From assembly GCF_014200575.1 (NCBI RefSeq), contig NZ_JACHBZ010000016.1, forward strand, positions 62,001 to 126,000: a DNA stretch of 64,000 nt, written 5' to 3'. Of this stretch, positions 1 to 7,736 are shown piece after piece; positions within the stretch are counted from its first letter, which is position 1, and each line of letters opens with the position of its first letter. Source of the DNA: Mucilaginibacter saanensis (GTDB lineage: Bacteria > Bacteroidota > Bacteroidia > Sphingobacteriales > Sphingobacteriaceae). Both the position numbers and the translations under genes were made by a program. The notes under the pieces were generated by a model. It was not told where the DNA came from. It saw only the letters and a list, made by a program, of their open reading frames with translations, and did not search any database.

Positions 1-787
1 TTTCGGCAATGGTGGTATTGTTGCTTTGCACCACGCGTATCTGCGCCAGTGATTGCATCATAATAAACCGCACCACTTTCAAATCGGCCAGGCGTTTATC
101 AAGGCGGTTCACAAAATCGCGCATATCGGCAATTTCGTAATCATTATAAGCGGTTGGGTTGGCATCCATCTGGGCCAGCTGCTCGTTTAGTTCATTGTAT
201 TTTAACTGACCGGATATAATAAGCTCTTCCATTTGGTGAATGTAGCTTACATTGCTGTCAAACATGGTTTGCAGCGAACTGTTGTCCTTAAGCGAATTAA
301 CACGGCCAGCTTTTATCTTATTGGTAATTTTATCAATGTTGTTAATTACCGTATCATACTTCTGGAAAAGTTTTTTGGCATCAAATACCAGCTTTTTCAC
401 AAAAGGGATATGCGATATAAATGAGGTGAACGCGTTTTGGTTCAGCTCGTCCACATCAATGTAGTTAAGCTCGGTAAGAAGATCATTGATCAGCAAACCA
501 ACCTCGCCGGAGTTATAAGTACGTACCGATGTTAAAAAGGTATTACTGTACTTTTCCATAGATGCCTGCACCTCGGTACCATAATTCAGGATGGAGTTAA
601 CATCCTTAGGGTCGAGGGCCTTGCCTGCCTCGCTGTACTTTTGTACCTCGGCCGATGAGATGTTGCTCAAATCAACATTACCGTCTTTATCCAGCTTAAC
701 CGGAGTAGCGGCGTTTTGGTTAACTGGTGTAATGTCCAGATTAACCGGTGTTATATTTAGTTCGTTATTACCTGGTGCGCTTTCCAT
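1..787 (-). CDS. TelA-family toxic anion resistance protein, C-terminus beyond window
   Basis: Open from an ATG at 787 to position 1 without a stop, so only about 262 N-terminal residues are visible. After a low-complexity, Asn/Pro-rich start of about 35 residues the protein becomes helical and charged. A stretch reading FISHIPFVKKLVFDAKK and a region near the cut reading RVVQSNNTTIAE match the TelA family (tellurite/toxic anion resistance, YceH/KlaA type). The family is cytoplasmic and commonly travels with TerD proteins; its biochemical role is unclear. It is the last visible gene of the minus-strand Ter cluster, 189 bp after the preceding TerD stop, with a small hairpin repeat in the gap. 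The family call is firm; function is by association. Confidence 0.85.
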   Translation of the reverse strand, partial: MESAPGNNELNITPVNLDITPVNQNAATPVKLDKDGNVDLSNISSAEVQKYSEAGKALDPKDVNSILNYGTEVQASMEKYSNTFLTSVRTYNSGEVGLLINDLLTELNYIDVDELNQNAFTSFISHIPFVKKLVFDAKKLFQKYDTVINNIDKITNKIKAGRVNSLKDNSSLQTMFDSNVSYIHQMEELIISGQLKYNELNEQLAQMDANPTAYNDYEIADMRDFVNRLDKRLADLKVVRFIMMQSLAQIRVVQSNNTTIAE

Positions 788-880
788 AATTTATTTATTG
801 AAATACAATTCATGTTTTAATAGCCCCCGGATAACCAATAATCAATATCCCGGTGCCTGTTAATTATTATAGCATACTTA

Positions 881-910
881 GCCTCACCCTGCCCTCTCCA
901 AAGGAGAGGG
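881..910. repeat. Short dispersed hairpin repeat
   Basis: The motif CCTCACCCTGCCCTCTCC runs into an 8-bp stem (CCCTCTCC at 892-899, GGAGAGGG at 903-910) with a 3-nt loop. A near copy lies at 4550-4577 in the same gene cluster. This looks like a short extragenic repeat of a type scattered in Bacteroidota genomes; it could also slow or end transcription between the TerD and TelA genes, but no T-run follows. Confidence 0.6.
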
Positions 911-976
911 TTCACAAAAGTGAATTGGAGTCCTGTTCTTTAGAGATGGCAGACTGAAGCTAATTAATCCCATTGA

Positions 977-1591
977 TTACAAATAGTTTTGAGTAACTGT
1001 TTTAACAGTTTCCTCTAATTTCCTGTCGCGGGTTGGCTCGCCAATGGCATTAAATTTCCATTCGCCGTTCTTTTTGTAAAACACGCCCATCACCATTGAT
1101 ACATGGCCCGCAAAATCTTTGCTGTGTGCAATGTCATAAGTGGCAAATACTTCATTTACCCGGGTTGGTGTACCTTCATAAATGCGGATAGATGCAAATG
1201 GGATGGTACCAAAATCCTGCCCGCGGAAACTGTTGAGCACAAAGGCAACATAAGTTATAGAGCTACCGAGGCCGCCAAAGTCAACGGTGATCACTTCGTT
1301 ATCCAAGCCATCGTCGCCAGCCATATCGCCGGTTAAATCGTCGCCGCTGTGGCGCACCGCACCATCTTTTGATTTCAGGTGACCGAAGTAAACCACATCT
1401 ATCAGCTGTTTATTGTCGTCATATAAGGCGCAGCTGGCATCAAGGTCGACTGCTTCTTTGGTGGTACCAAAGCCAAACAGTCCCTTTTTTTCAATAGCGC
1501 CCCAGTTTATACCTACGCAAACACTTTGTAATTTGCTGCCGTTACTTTTTTCGAGGCTTATACGCTGCCCCTTTTGAAGATTAATTGCCAT
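977..1591 (-). CDS. TerD-family stress protein (204 aa)
   Basis: TerD-domain protein covering its whole length. It opens with the family start MAINLQKGQ and carries the core AVDLDASCALYDDNK followed by a GDDLTGD acidic loop, which in TerD proteins binds calcium. It is cytoplasmic with no signal peptide. An insertion near residue 35 (KKGLFGFG) and the C-terminal extension make it more TerZ-like than the 184- and 191-residue copies. It starts 4 bp after the next TerD gene stops, so the two are probably co-translated. Ter proteins are linked to tellurite, phage and oxidative stress tolerance, but no molecular activity is established. Confidence 0.9.
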   Translation of the reverse strand: MAINLQKGQRISLEKSNGSKLQSVCVGINWGAIEKKGLFGFGTTKEAVDLDASCALYDDNKQLIDVVYFGHLKSKDGAVRHSGDDLTGDMAGDDGLDNEVITVDFGGLGSSITYVAFVLNSFRGQDFGTIPFASIRIYEGTPTRVNEVFATYDIAHSKDFAGHVSMVMGVFYKKNGEWKFNAIGEPTRDRKLEETVKTVTQNYL

Positions 1592-1595
1592 AGTT

Positions 1596-2150
1596 TTATT
1601 GGTATTTGTTTAAATAATCCTGTAAGCCGCCTTTCATGCCTACGCCTACTGCTTCAAATTTCCAGTTATTGTCTTTTTTGTAGATACGGCCAAACTCCAC
1701 GGCGGTTTCTATCGAAAAATCTTCTTCCAGTTCGTATTTTAAAATGTCGGCACCGGTAGCGGTGTCAAATATCCTGATGAAGGAGTTGCGCACCTGGCCA
1801 AAGTTTTGTTTGCGGGCTTCGGCCTCGTGTATGGTTACCACGATGCATATTTCTGATACTTTACTGTCAATACGTGACAGGTCAACCTTTACCTGCTCAT
1901 CGTCGCCATCGCCATCGCCGGTAAGGTTATCGCCGGTATGCTCAACCGCACCATCCGGCGATTTCAGGTTGTTATAAAAAACAAAGTATTCGTCGGCTAT
2001 AATTTTTTTATTATCGCCCAATATAAAAACAGAAGCGTCAAGATCAAATGCGCTGCCTGTTGAAGAACTGTTGGTATCCCATCCCAGGCCAATGGTGAAT
2101 TTAGGAGCATTAATGCTTTCCCGCTGACCTTTTTGCAAGTTAATTGCCAT
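1596..2150 (-). CDS. TerD-family stress protein (184 aa)
   Basis: Complete TerD domain: MAINLQKGQ start, FDLDASVFILGDNK core, and the acidic calcium-site loop GDNLTGDGDGDDEQ. Length matches the classic TerD/TerE size of about 190 residues. The start codon overlaps the 3' end of the upstream phosphoribosyltransferase gene by 11 bp, which points to translational coupling. It is close in sequence to the 191-residue paralogue at 4635-5210, probably a within-cluster duplication. Predicted cytoplasmic. Confidence 0.92.
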   Translation of the reverse strand: MAINLQKGQRESINAPKFTIGLGWDTNSSSTGSAFDLDASVFILGDNKKIIADEYFVFYNNLKSPDGAVEHTGDNLTGDGDGDDEQVKVDLSRIDSKVSEICIVVTIHEAEARKQNFGQVRNSFIRIFDTATGADILKYELEEDFSIETAVEFGRIYKKDNNWKFEAVGVGMKGGLQDYLNKYQ

Positions 2151-2985
2151 GCTGAATTAATTTATGATTGTTTAAAAATAGGTTTTCCTTTATAAAGTTT
2201 AGGTTTTGGGCATAAGCCTCAATGGTATGGTAGCCATTGCCCAGGGCCATATCATACAGCAAGTTTATAAAATCATAGGATTGATCTTGTATAAAAATAC
2301 AAAAACTATCAAAATCGTAATTTAAAATATACTTTACTATACGAGTATTGATACAGAAGCTGCCGTTTTTAATAATACCATCCAAATCAAAAATCGACTT
2401 TACCTGGTGGTAGTTTAAATGATTTTCGATATTGGGATGAATGGTTTTGTTGGTAAGCTCGGCAAAGTAAAGCATAAATATATCGTTACTAAGGCCATAG
2501 GCATCAACCATTTTCATGATCATGCGCTCATGGCTGCCGGTAATTTTAATATCGTCTAAAAACACAAGTGTTTTGTTCTGCAAAAAATCCTTATCAATAT
2601 GAAATGAGTCGTTACCAATCAGGCTCATTCTTTGTTCGGCATCCAGCTCGCCGTAATCTTCCTTATAGGTTATGGTGCGGTGTACCTTTGTTTCCTGCAC
2701 AACGGGATAGCCATGCTGGGCCAGCCAGCGGTTAAGCCGGTAAACAAACCAGGTTTTCATGGCAAAGGTAGCCGTTGGGATAAACGAATACGGGCTTGAT
2801 ATAACCACCAGCTGCTGCTTTACTAAACCTGCCGCCAGATGCGCGTTAATAAAACCATCGGCCAGGTGGGTGCCAAAGCTTTTTGCAACAGCATCATCGC
2901 CAAATTTAAAACGGCTGTAGGCATCGGCGCTAAACCCAAATGCCTGCGCATTATTGATGTGATGTAATGAATAGGTAGTGTTCAT
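2140..2985 (-). CDS. Phosphoribosyltransferase-like protein of the Ter cluster
   Basis: 281 residues, soluble. The centre holds LVFLDDIKITGSHERM (around residues 140-155), which fits the PRPP-binding loop of type I phosphoribosyltransferases (hydrophobic strand, two acidic residues, then TG). The rest has only weak family resemblance. PRTase-like and HAD proteins are recurrent partners of TerD genes in bacterial Ter clusters, where they are proposed to make or modify a nucleoside-like metabolite. That role is a literature proposal, not shown here. It overlaps the HAD gene by one base (TAATG) and the next TerD gene by 11 bp. Substrate unknown. Confidence 0.75.
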   Translation of the reverse strand: MNTTYSLHHINNAQAFGFSADAYSRFKFGDDAVAKSFGTHLADGFINAHLAAGLVKQQLVVISSPYSFIPTATFAMKTWFVYRLNRWLAQHGYPVVQETKVHRTITYKEDYGELDAEQRMSLIGNDSFHIDKDFLQNKTLVFLDDIKITGSHERMIMKMVDAYGLSNDIFMLYFAELTNKTIHPNIENHLNYHQVKSIFDLDGIIKNGSFCINTRIVKYILNYDFDSFCIFIQDQSYDFINLLYDMALGNGYHTIEAYAQNLNFIKENLFLNNHKLIQHGN

Positions 2986-3683
2986 TAATTGATTAAGCTT
3001 AAAATAGATTGGTTGTTTGAGTTAATGAGCAAACTTTTTATGCCTGCCGCACTGGCACCCTCAATATCGGCCTTAGGGTTGTCACCGATATGGATAATGT
3101 TGTTTAAAGTTATATCTTTTTCTTTATTGATCTGTTTTATATTTTGGAGCATCAGGTTAAACAGGGCCGGGTTTGGTTTTGACATCCCAACCTCGTCAGA
3201 GTACAGCTGAAAATCAAAGTATTGATCCATCTTTAATTCCACCAGTATCTTTCTTAACAATGCTCCTTTAATAAAGCCGGTATTACTTAATAAACTAATA
3301 GTGCTGCCGCCTTTTTGTTTTAGATGATCAAGCACCTCAATTGTTACAGGGGCATACACCTGCGGCATATAGTTAAGCACCAGGGCCTCCATATCAGCAA
3401 ACAGTTTGGCGGTATCAACCTGGTTTAAATTGAGCTGGTTGTCATTAATCAGGCTGATCACCATGAGGTGCATCTCATCCGAATCGATATTTTTCCCGGT
3501 ACGTTCATTAACCGCATTGCACATGAGGTCAACCACGCGAAACGCCTTGGCAACTTCGTCTATACTTTTATGGGCAGGGTTAAAATCGCGGTGAAAGATG
3601 CGGGTGCGCTCAAGCTTGTAATCAGGATTAGATTTAATAAGGGTAAGCCAAAGATCAAAGGAATAATGAAGGTAGTAAGGCAT
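2985..3683 (-). CDS. HAD-superfamily hydrolase-like protein of the Ter cluster
   Basis: Rossmann-like HAD protein. Motif I reads SFDLWLTL (Asp nucleophile, but Trp at the +2 position where phosphatases have Asp), motif II LLSNTG, motif III Lys in MSKPNPALF, and motif IV IIHIGDNPKADIEGA. The missing +2 Asp is seen in haloacid-dehalogenase-type members and argues against a simple phosphatase. I place the start at the Met at 3683 (MPYYLHYSF), because residues encoded from an upstream ATG at 3716 look non-conserved. The stop overlaps the PRTase start as TAATG, so the pair is very likely co-translated. Confidence 0.8.
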   Translation of the reverse strand: MPYYLHYSFDLWLTLIKSNPDYKLERTRIFHRDFNPAHKSIDEVAKAFRVVDLMCNAVNERTGKNIDSDEMHLMVISLINDNQLNLNQVDTAKLFADMEALVLNYMPQVYAPVTIEVLDHLKQKGGSTISLLSNTGFIKGALLRKILVELKMDQYFDFQLYSDEVGMSKPNPALFNLMLQNIKQINKEKDITLNNIIHIGDNPKADIEGASAAGIKSLLINSNNQSILSLIN

Positions 3684-3742
3684 AGGTTTTTTTAAGAGAA
3701 ACAAGAAGTTAAGCATCAGGAGTCAAGACAGAAAAAAAACAC

Positions 3743-3827
3743 TTTGTCATCCTGAGCGCAGCGAAGGATCTGTTAGCAAACTATACCTGCCGGCAAATAG
3801 ATGCTTCGCTGCGCTCAGCATGACAAA
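3743..3827. repeat. REP-like inverted repeat inside the Ter cluster
   Basis: Two 27-base arms, 3743-3769 and 3801-3827, are inverted complements with two mismatches and a 31-base loop. The arm core CTGAGCGCAGCGAAG is a sequence I recognise as a common extragenic repeat in this bacterial group. It lies in the 165-bp gap between TerD (stop 3849) and the HAD gene, so it would form a strong mRNA hairpin inside the operon. It lacks a T-run on either side, so an mRNA-stability or transposase-derived repeat role is likelier than termination. Confidence 0.8.
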
Positions 3828-3848
3828 TGGAGTTTTCTTTCCTGGTTC

Positions 3849-4520
3849 TTAATACTGCTTCAGTAATTCTAAAAAGTTATCGGTAGTGTGCGGTTCACCA
3901 ATGGCGCGGAATTTCCAGGTGCCATCTTTACGGTAAACTTCGGCAAAGGTCATGGAACACATGCCATTGTAGGTTGAATCACCAGACAGGCTAAACTTGG
4001 CTATCTCCGTTCCGCGGTTATCTACCGCGCGGATAAAGGCGTTATCAACCATGCCAAAGTGTTGGTTATTTTTGCGCCCTTGGTAAATAGCCACAATAAA
4101 CAGTATGCGGTCGAATTTCGGGTCGAGCGAATCCAGCTTCACAATGATCTGCTCATCATCTCCATCACCCGCACCGGTACGGTTATCGCCGGTAAGCCAG
4201 ATATGGCCCGATGGGTGTTTCATCGAATTAAAATAAACCACATCGCCTTCATATAAACTTACATTATTACCGTTTGGCTTTTGAAATGTACGCCCCCTGT
4301 CGGCCACGCGACCGTTTTTATCTAACAGGAAAGCAATGGCATCCAGGTCATATTCAACTTCTTCGGCACCGCCGCCAAACAACTTACCTAAAAAGCCGCC
4401 ACCGCCGCTTTGTTTTACGTCCCAGCCTAAACCAATAGTAACCGACGACAGATCAAAACTTTCGCCCTTATCATTTTTACGCAGATCAATAGTCTGACCT
4501 TTCACCAAATTTATTGCCAT
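3849..4520 (-). CDS. TerD-family stress protein with glycine-rich insertion (223 aa)
   Basis: TerD domain with MAINLVKGQ start and the acidic loop GDNRTGAGDGDDEQ. It differs from its neighbours in two insertions: a Gly/Phe-rich loop around residues 36-50 (GGGGFLGKLFGGG) and an extra segment near residues 78-92. This places it nearer TerZ/TerA-like members. Cytoplasmic. It follows the 191-residue TerD by 114 bp containing a repeat and precedes the REP hairpin. Confidence 0.9.
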   Translation of the reverse strand: MAINLVKGQTIDLRKNDKGESFDLSSVTIGLGWDVKQSGGGGFLGKLFGGGAEEVEYDLDAIAFLLDKNGRVADRGRTFQKPNGNNVSLYEGDVVYFNSMKHPSGHIWLTGDNRTGAGDGDDEQIIVKLDSLDPKFDRILFIVAIYQGRKNNQHFGMVDNAFIRAVDNRGTEIAKFSLSGDSTYNGMCSMTFAEVYRKDGTWKFRAIGEPHTTDNFLELLKQY

Positions 4521-4549
4521 TGTTGTATACTTATATTTAATCTATTTGG

Positions 4550-4632
4550 CCTCACCCTGCCCTCTCCGGAGAGAGGGTTCTAATTTACCGTCACCGACGT
4601 TAAAAGCATCCCCTTTAGGGGACGGGAGGGGC
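4550..4632. repeat. Composite short hairpin repeat
   Basis: It starts with the same CCTCACCCTGCCCTCTCC motif as 882-899, forming a stem of CCCTCTC at 4560-4566 with GAGAGGG at 4571-4577. A second small stem follows at 4610-4621 (CCCCT/AGGGG). Both lie in the gap between two TerD genes. It is probably a dispersed extragenic repeat rather than a gene or terminator. Confidence 0.55.
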
Positions 4633-4634
4633 AT

Positions 4635-5210
4635 TTATTTAATGATCTGTCCTTTAAAGTATTTACTTAAAAAGAATGCCAGGTCCTCTTTGTAGCCCAC
4701 ACCCGATGCCTCAAATTTCCACTGGCCGCCGCGTTTGTATAAGCGGCCAAACTCAATGGCTGTTTCAATCGAGAAATCTTCGCCAAGCTCATATTTACAA
4801 ACCTCGCTGCCGGTAAGATCATCAATAATGCGGATGTAGGAATCACGTACCTGACCAAAATTTTGCCTGCGCGGCTGCGCTTCATGTATGGTTACTACAA
4901 ATAGTATTTCCTGAATTTTAGGGTCAACCCTGGTCAAATCAACATTAATGGATTCGTCGTCGCCGCCATCGCTGTTACCACCCGATGGATCATCGCCGGT
5001 ATGATGAACGGCAGAGTCGGGAGAATCTACATTGTTATAAAAAACAAAAAATTCATCTTCGGGTACAAAGCGGTTAGCATCAATCATAATAGCCGATACA
5101 TCCAGATCAAAATCATAACCCGTACCCTCGTTGGGGTTCCAGCCCAAACCAATTGTCATTTTAGATAAGCCTATATCTATTTTTTGCCCTTTTTGTAAGT
5201 TAATAGCCAT
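4635..5210 (-). CDS. TerD-family stress protein (191 aa), first gene of the cluster
   Basis: Classic TerD-length protein: MAINLQKGQ start, FDLDVSAIMIDANR core and the acidic loop GDDPSGGNSDGGDDES. It is nearest to the 184-residue paralogue at 1596-2150. It is the promoter-proximal gene of the minus-strand cluster; the 224 bp upstream (5211-5434) are AT-rich and must hold the promoter, though I could not single out a convincing Bacteroidota -33/-7 pair. Cytoplasmic. Confidence 0.92.
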   Translation of the reverse strand: MAINLQKGQKIDIGLSKMTIGLGWNPNEGTGYDFDLDVSAIMIDANRFVPEDEFFVFYNNVDSPDSAVHHTGDDPSGGNSDGGDDESINVDLTRVDPKIQEILFVVTIHEAQPRRQNFGQVRDSYIRIIDDLTGSEVCKYELGEDFSIETAIEFGRLYKRGGQWKFEASGVGYKEDLAFFLSKYFKGQIIK

Positions 5211-5434
5211 GTTAAAAGTATTTTATTAAAACTTGCATTCCGCTATAATATTGCGGCATTGCAGTTTGTTTTAGTTGTTGATTGATAATTAAAATATTAA
5301 TCTAATATATACTCTTTTTTAATTACCGCCGACAAAATATAGTAACAAAATAGCCACCTGTTACTTTGGCAGCCGTTGAGTAATCAGGGTAAAAAACATA
5401 CCCTATTAATTAAATATGGTTATAACCCCGCTGT

Positions 5435-5911
5435 TTACCCCATGCGTGGCTCCTGGCGGCTTTTGGTGGCCGATACCGATTTAACAATGGTTTTACCCTT
5501 CACTATCTGGTTATAATCGTTAACCTTTTTAAGCGCGTTGATCCAGGCCTTGTTTAAAAGCCCGGCAATATAATCAGCCGGGAGGTCGCCGGTGTTTTCA
5601 ACCTGGATGTATCTATAACGCCTGCCGCTACCTGTTAACAGGCCCTCGGGGTCGGCAAGTTCAATACCCCCGTAAAAACCCAGGCGCACCAGGTTACTTG
5701 TTCTGTCAACGGCAATTGCGCAAAAAGCGTGTTCTACCTTTTCTGTAGATGACCAGCTGATAACTACGTCGTTATAATTATCAAAAACCAACTCGTTGGT
5801 TTGCGGGTACAGCTCCCATATAAAATTGCGCAGCCATAATGACTTTTCCTGAACATCGGTAGCAAACGGAGATAAAAATTTAAGCAGGTTGGTTTTTTCT
5901 TCTTTTGACAT
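5435..5911 (-). CDS. DUF1801-family protein
   Basis: 158-residue soluble protein of the DUF1801 (YdhG-like) type: an N-terminal helical part, then a beta sheet with VISWSSTEKVEHAFCAIAVD and a GRRYRYIQVEN stretch. DUF1801 proteins have a frataxin-like fold, and a few have been suggested to handle iron, but most have no known role. The C-terminal 20 residues are basic and probably disordered. It is on the same strand as the Ter cluster but 224 bp upstream, so it is probably a separate unit. Confidence 0.75.
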   Translation of the reverse strand: MSKEEKTNLLKFLSPFATDVQEKSLWLRNFIWELYPQTNELVFDNYNDVVISWSSTEKVEHAFCAIAVDRTSNLVRLGFYGGIELADPEGLLTGSGRRYRYIQVENTGDLPADYIAGLLNKAWINALKKVNDYNQIVKGKTIVKSVSATKSRQEPRMG

Positions 5912-6144
5912 ACAAGCAGGGTTTATTTTAATAACCTATCCGCAACGGCACAGCGGAAGCATCAAATTCAGGGCTACTACTCTATAAGTTTCCATCGGGG
6001 GTACGTAAAGTGTTACAAATCAATACCTGTATAACAACCGCCGGGCAGATAAGTTTACAACTATAAGTATTACACTTGTTTTTTTTGCAGTATGCCTGTA
6101 AATGGTTATTATAGTACTCTAAAACTTATTACCCTTATTAGCTA

Positions 6145-7137
6145 ATGCAACCTAACCCTTATTTCATTAAAGCCCTTGCTTTTTTACTCCTTGTTTTTAC
6201 GCTAAGCAGCTGCGAGCCAACACAGCCCGGAAGCTGGAAGAACGATAAAATTGACAAAAGCGACCGCGAAAAATTTCACCTGCTTAATGCCGAATTATTT
6301 AAACAGCTAAAGGTTGATGATGTTAAGCAACTGGAAAATATGATGTCAAAGGAGTTTATTGAGAGCACCTATAAAAACCGCCAGGTTGAGCTGGTGAGCA
6401 ACCGGGCAAAAACAGCAACCTATACCCTGCTTGATGAATATTATGTGGTAAACCGCTATAAAGATGGCGATACCGTAAAAACCGATACTAAAGGCGTTAA
6501 CAGCCATACACTTAATTTTCAGGGTGCAACACATCAAATGTATATGGCTTTTTTTACGCCCAAAAACCTGGTTAACCAATACATGATCACGGCTATTTAC
6601 TGCAAGTATGATTACGGATGGAAACTGAGCCAGCTGGATTTGAACCCGTATACCATTAACGGTAAAACTGCTCCCGAGCTTTTTGAGCAGGCCAAAGAGA
6701 GTTATCAAAAAAACTATTTGATTGATGCGCTGAATATTTCGGCCTCGGTTATTAACTGCGCCCGCCCAAGTTCTGTTTGGAAATATGATAATGAGCCGGA
6801 GTTTAGCGATCTGTATAATAAAGTACTGCAGGAAGCAACCGCCAGGTTCAGGTTTCCTATAGCTATTAAACAAGTTGCTACCCACCCGCGCATTATCAGG
6901 ATATTTAATCAAACCACCCCCGATGGCGTTTTCCCGATGATCTATTACATGTCGGCAATAAAATTAAAAGATACCACTGCCTTAAAACAGGAAAACGAGC
7001 AAATCAAAAAAGTGATAGATCAAACTTTACCCGGAATTGATAAGAATAAGAAATACATCTACTACGCTGCCTTTAACGATTTGCCAACAGGCATGAAAAC
7101 AGTTGAGCATTTTGATATGACAGAAAAGCTGAACTAA
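6145..7137 (+). CDS. Predicted lipoprotein of unknown function
   Basis: 330 residues with a short signal peptide and lipobox LSSC at about residues 20-23, so it is predicted to be a membrane-anchored lipoprotein. The rest is soluble. Residues about 40-170 (helix, then strands ending in YCKYDYGWKLSQLDL) look like an NTF2/SnoaL-type cone fold, followed by a helical C-terminal half. I do not recognise a family. It stands alone, divergent from the DUF1801 gene across 233 bp, with a hairpin terminator 35 bp after its stop. Confidence 0.8.
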   Translation: MQPNPYFIKALAFLLLVFTLSSCEPTQPGSWKNDKIDKSDREKFHLLNAELFKQLKVDDVKQLENMMSKEFIESTYKNRQVELVSNRAKTATYTLLDEYYVVNRYKDGDTVKTDTKGVNSHTLNFQGATHQMYMAFFTPKNLVNQYMITAIYCKYDYGWKLSQLDLNPYTINGKTAPELFEQAKESYQKNYLIDALNISASVINCARPSSVWKYDNEPEFSDLYNKVLQEATARFRFPIAIKQVATHPRIIRIFNQTTPDGVFPMIYYMSAIKLKDTTALKQENEQIKKVIDQTLPGIDKNKKYIYYAAFNDLPTGMKTVEHFDMTEKLN

Positions 7138-7171
7138 CCTGCTTAAAAAAATTAAACAACCTGCTTTAGGG

Positions 7172-7204
7172 ATGCCCTTTGTACAAACACCGTACAAAGG
7201 GCAT
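7172..7204 (+). terminator. Hairpin after the lipoprotein gene
   Basis: Perfect 13-bp inverted repeat, 7172-7184 (ATGCCCTTTGTAC) and 7192-7204, with a 7-nt loop, followed by TGTTATTTATT. It lies 35 bp past the stop of the lipoprotein gene. The stem has only moderate GC and the T-tract is broken, so it is a plausible but not ideal intrinsic terminator. Confidence 0.6.
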
Positions 7205-7736
7205 TGTTATTTATTATCCTCCACTGGTTTACTGATTATCACTTTATCTGCACATTATCCTAATAGTGTATCGGGAATGCAAATACATCATCACAACCTG
7301 GCTGTTCATTACGGGGCAGGCTACCTGTTGCGCCGCAAAACCAGCAGGCAGAGGCCATTATACCATTAATTATGCTCACATTATCATGTACGCCCAAAGC
7401 CGAATTTATATAAATCACTGATAATGAATTTACTTTGAAAAAACCACAATAAAAAGCAATCGATTGCGAAAAAGTTAATCTTTTAACGTTTTGCGGGCAA
7501 AAATTAATCAATTATTTGTCTTTTATTAATTATCTGCTCTTGATTTGTAATCAAATTATAAACCAGGCACAGCTGCTATGGCCGCACACCGGCAACAGTT
7601 AGTGTACCAAATTTAAACCGAATAAACCATGTATCATTATCAACTTAACCCACCGTAGGTATGCCCTCGCATACACCTAACTATTACCCTAACCAGGTAT
7701 CAAATAATTTAACCTTAATCATTAACGAGAAACAGT
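7205..7736 (+). promoter_or_regulatory. Non-coding region upstream of the first SusC gene
   Basis: About 530 bp without a credible gene. It must contain the promoter and leader of the plus-strand glycan operon. I see a TACTTTG hexamer-like -7 candidate near 7427-7435 and a small palindrome TTGATT-TGT-AATCAA at 7540-7554. Neither is strong enough to assign as promoter or operator. Confidence 0.35.

Noticed and set aside
6346..6912. 188-codon open frame antisense to the lipoprotein gene
   Set aside because: It is fully contained in a coherent lipoprotein gene on the other strand and has no recognisable domain.
7172..7511. Small open frames on both strands after the lipoprotein gene
   Set aside because: They start inside the terminator hairpin or run antisense to nothing recognisable; no family resemblance or conserved start context.
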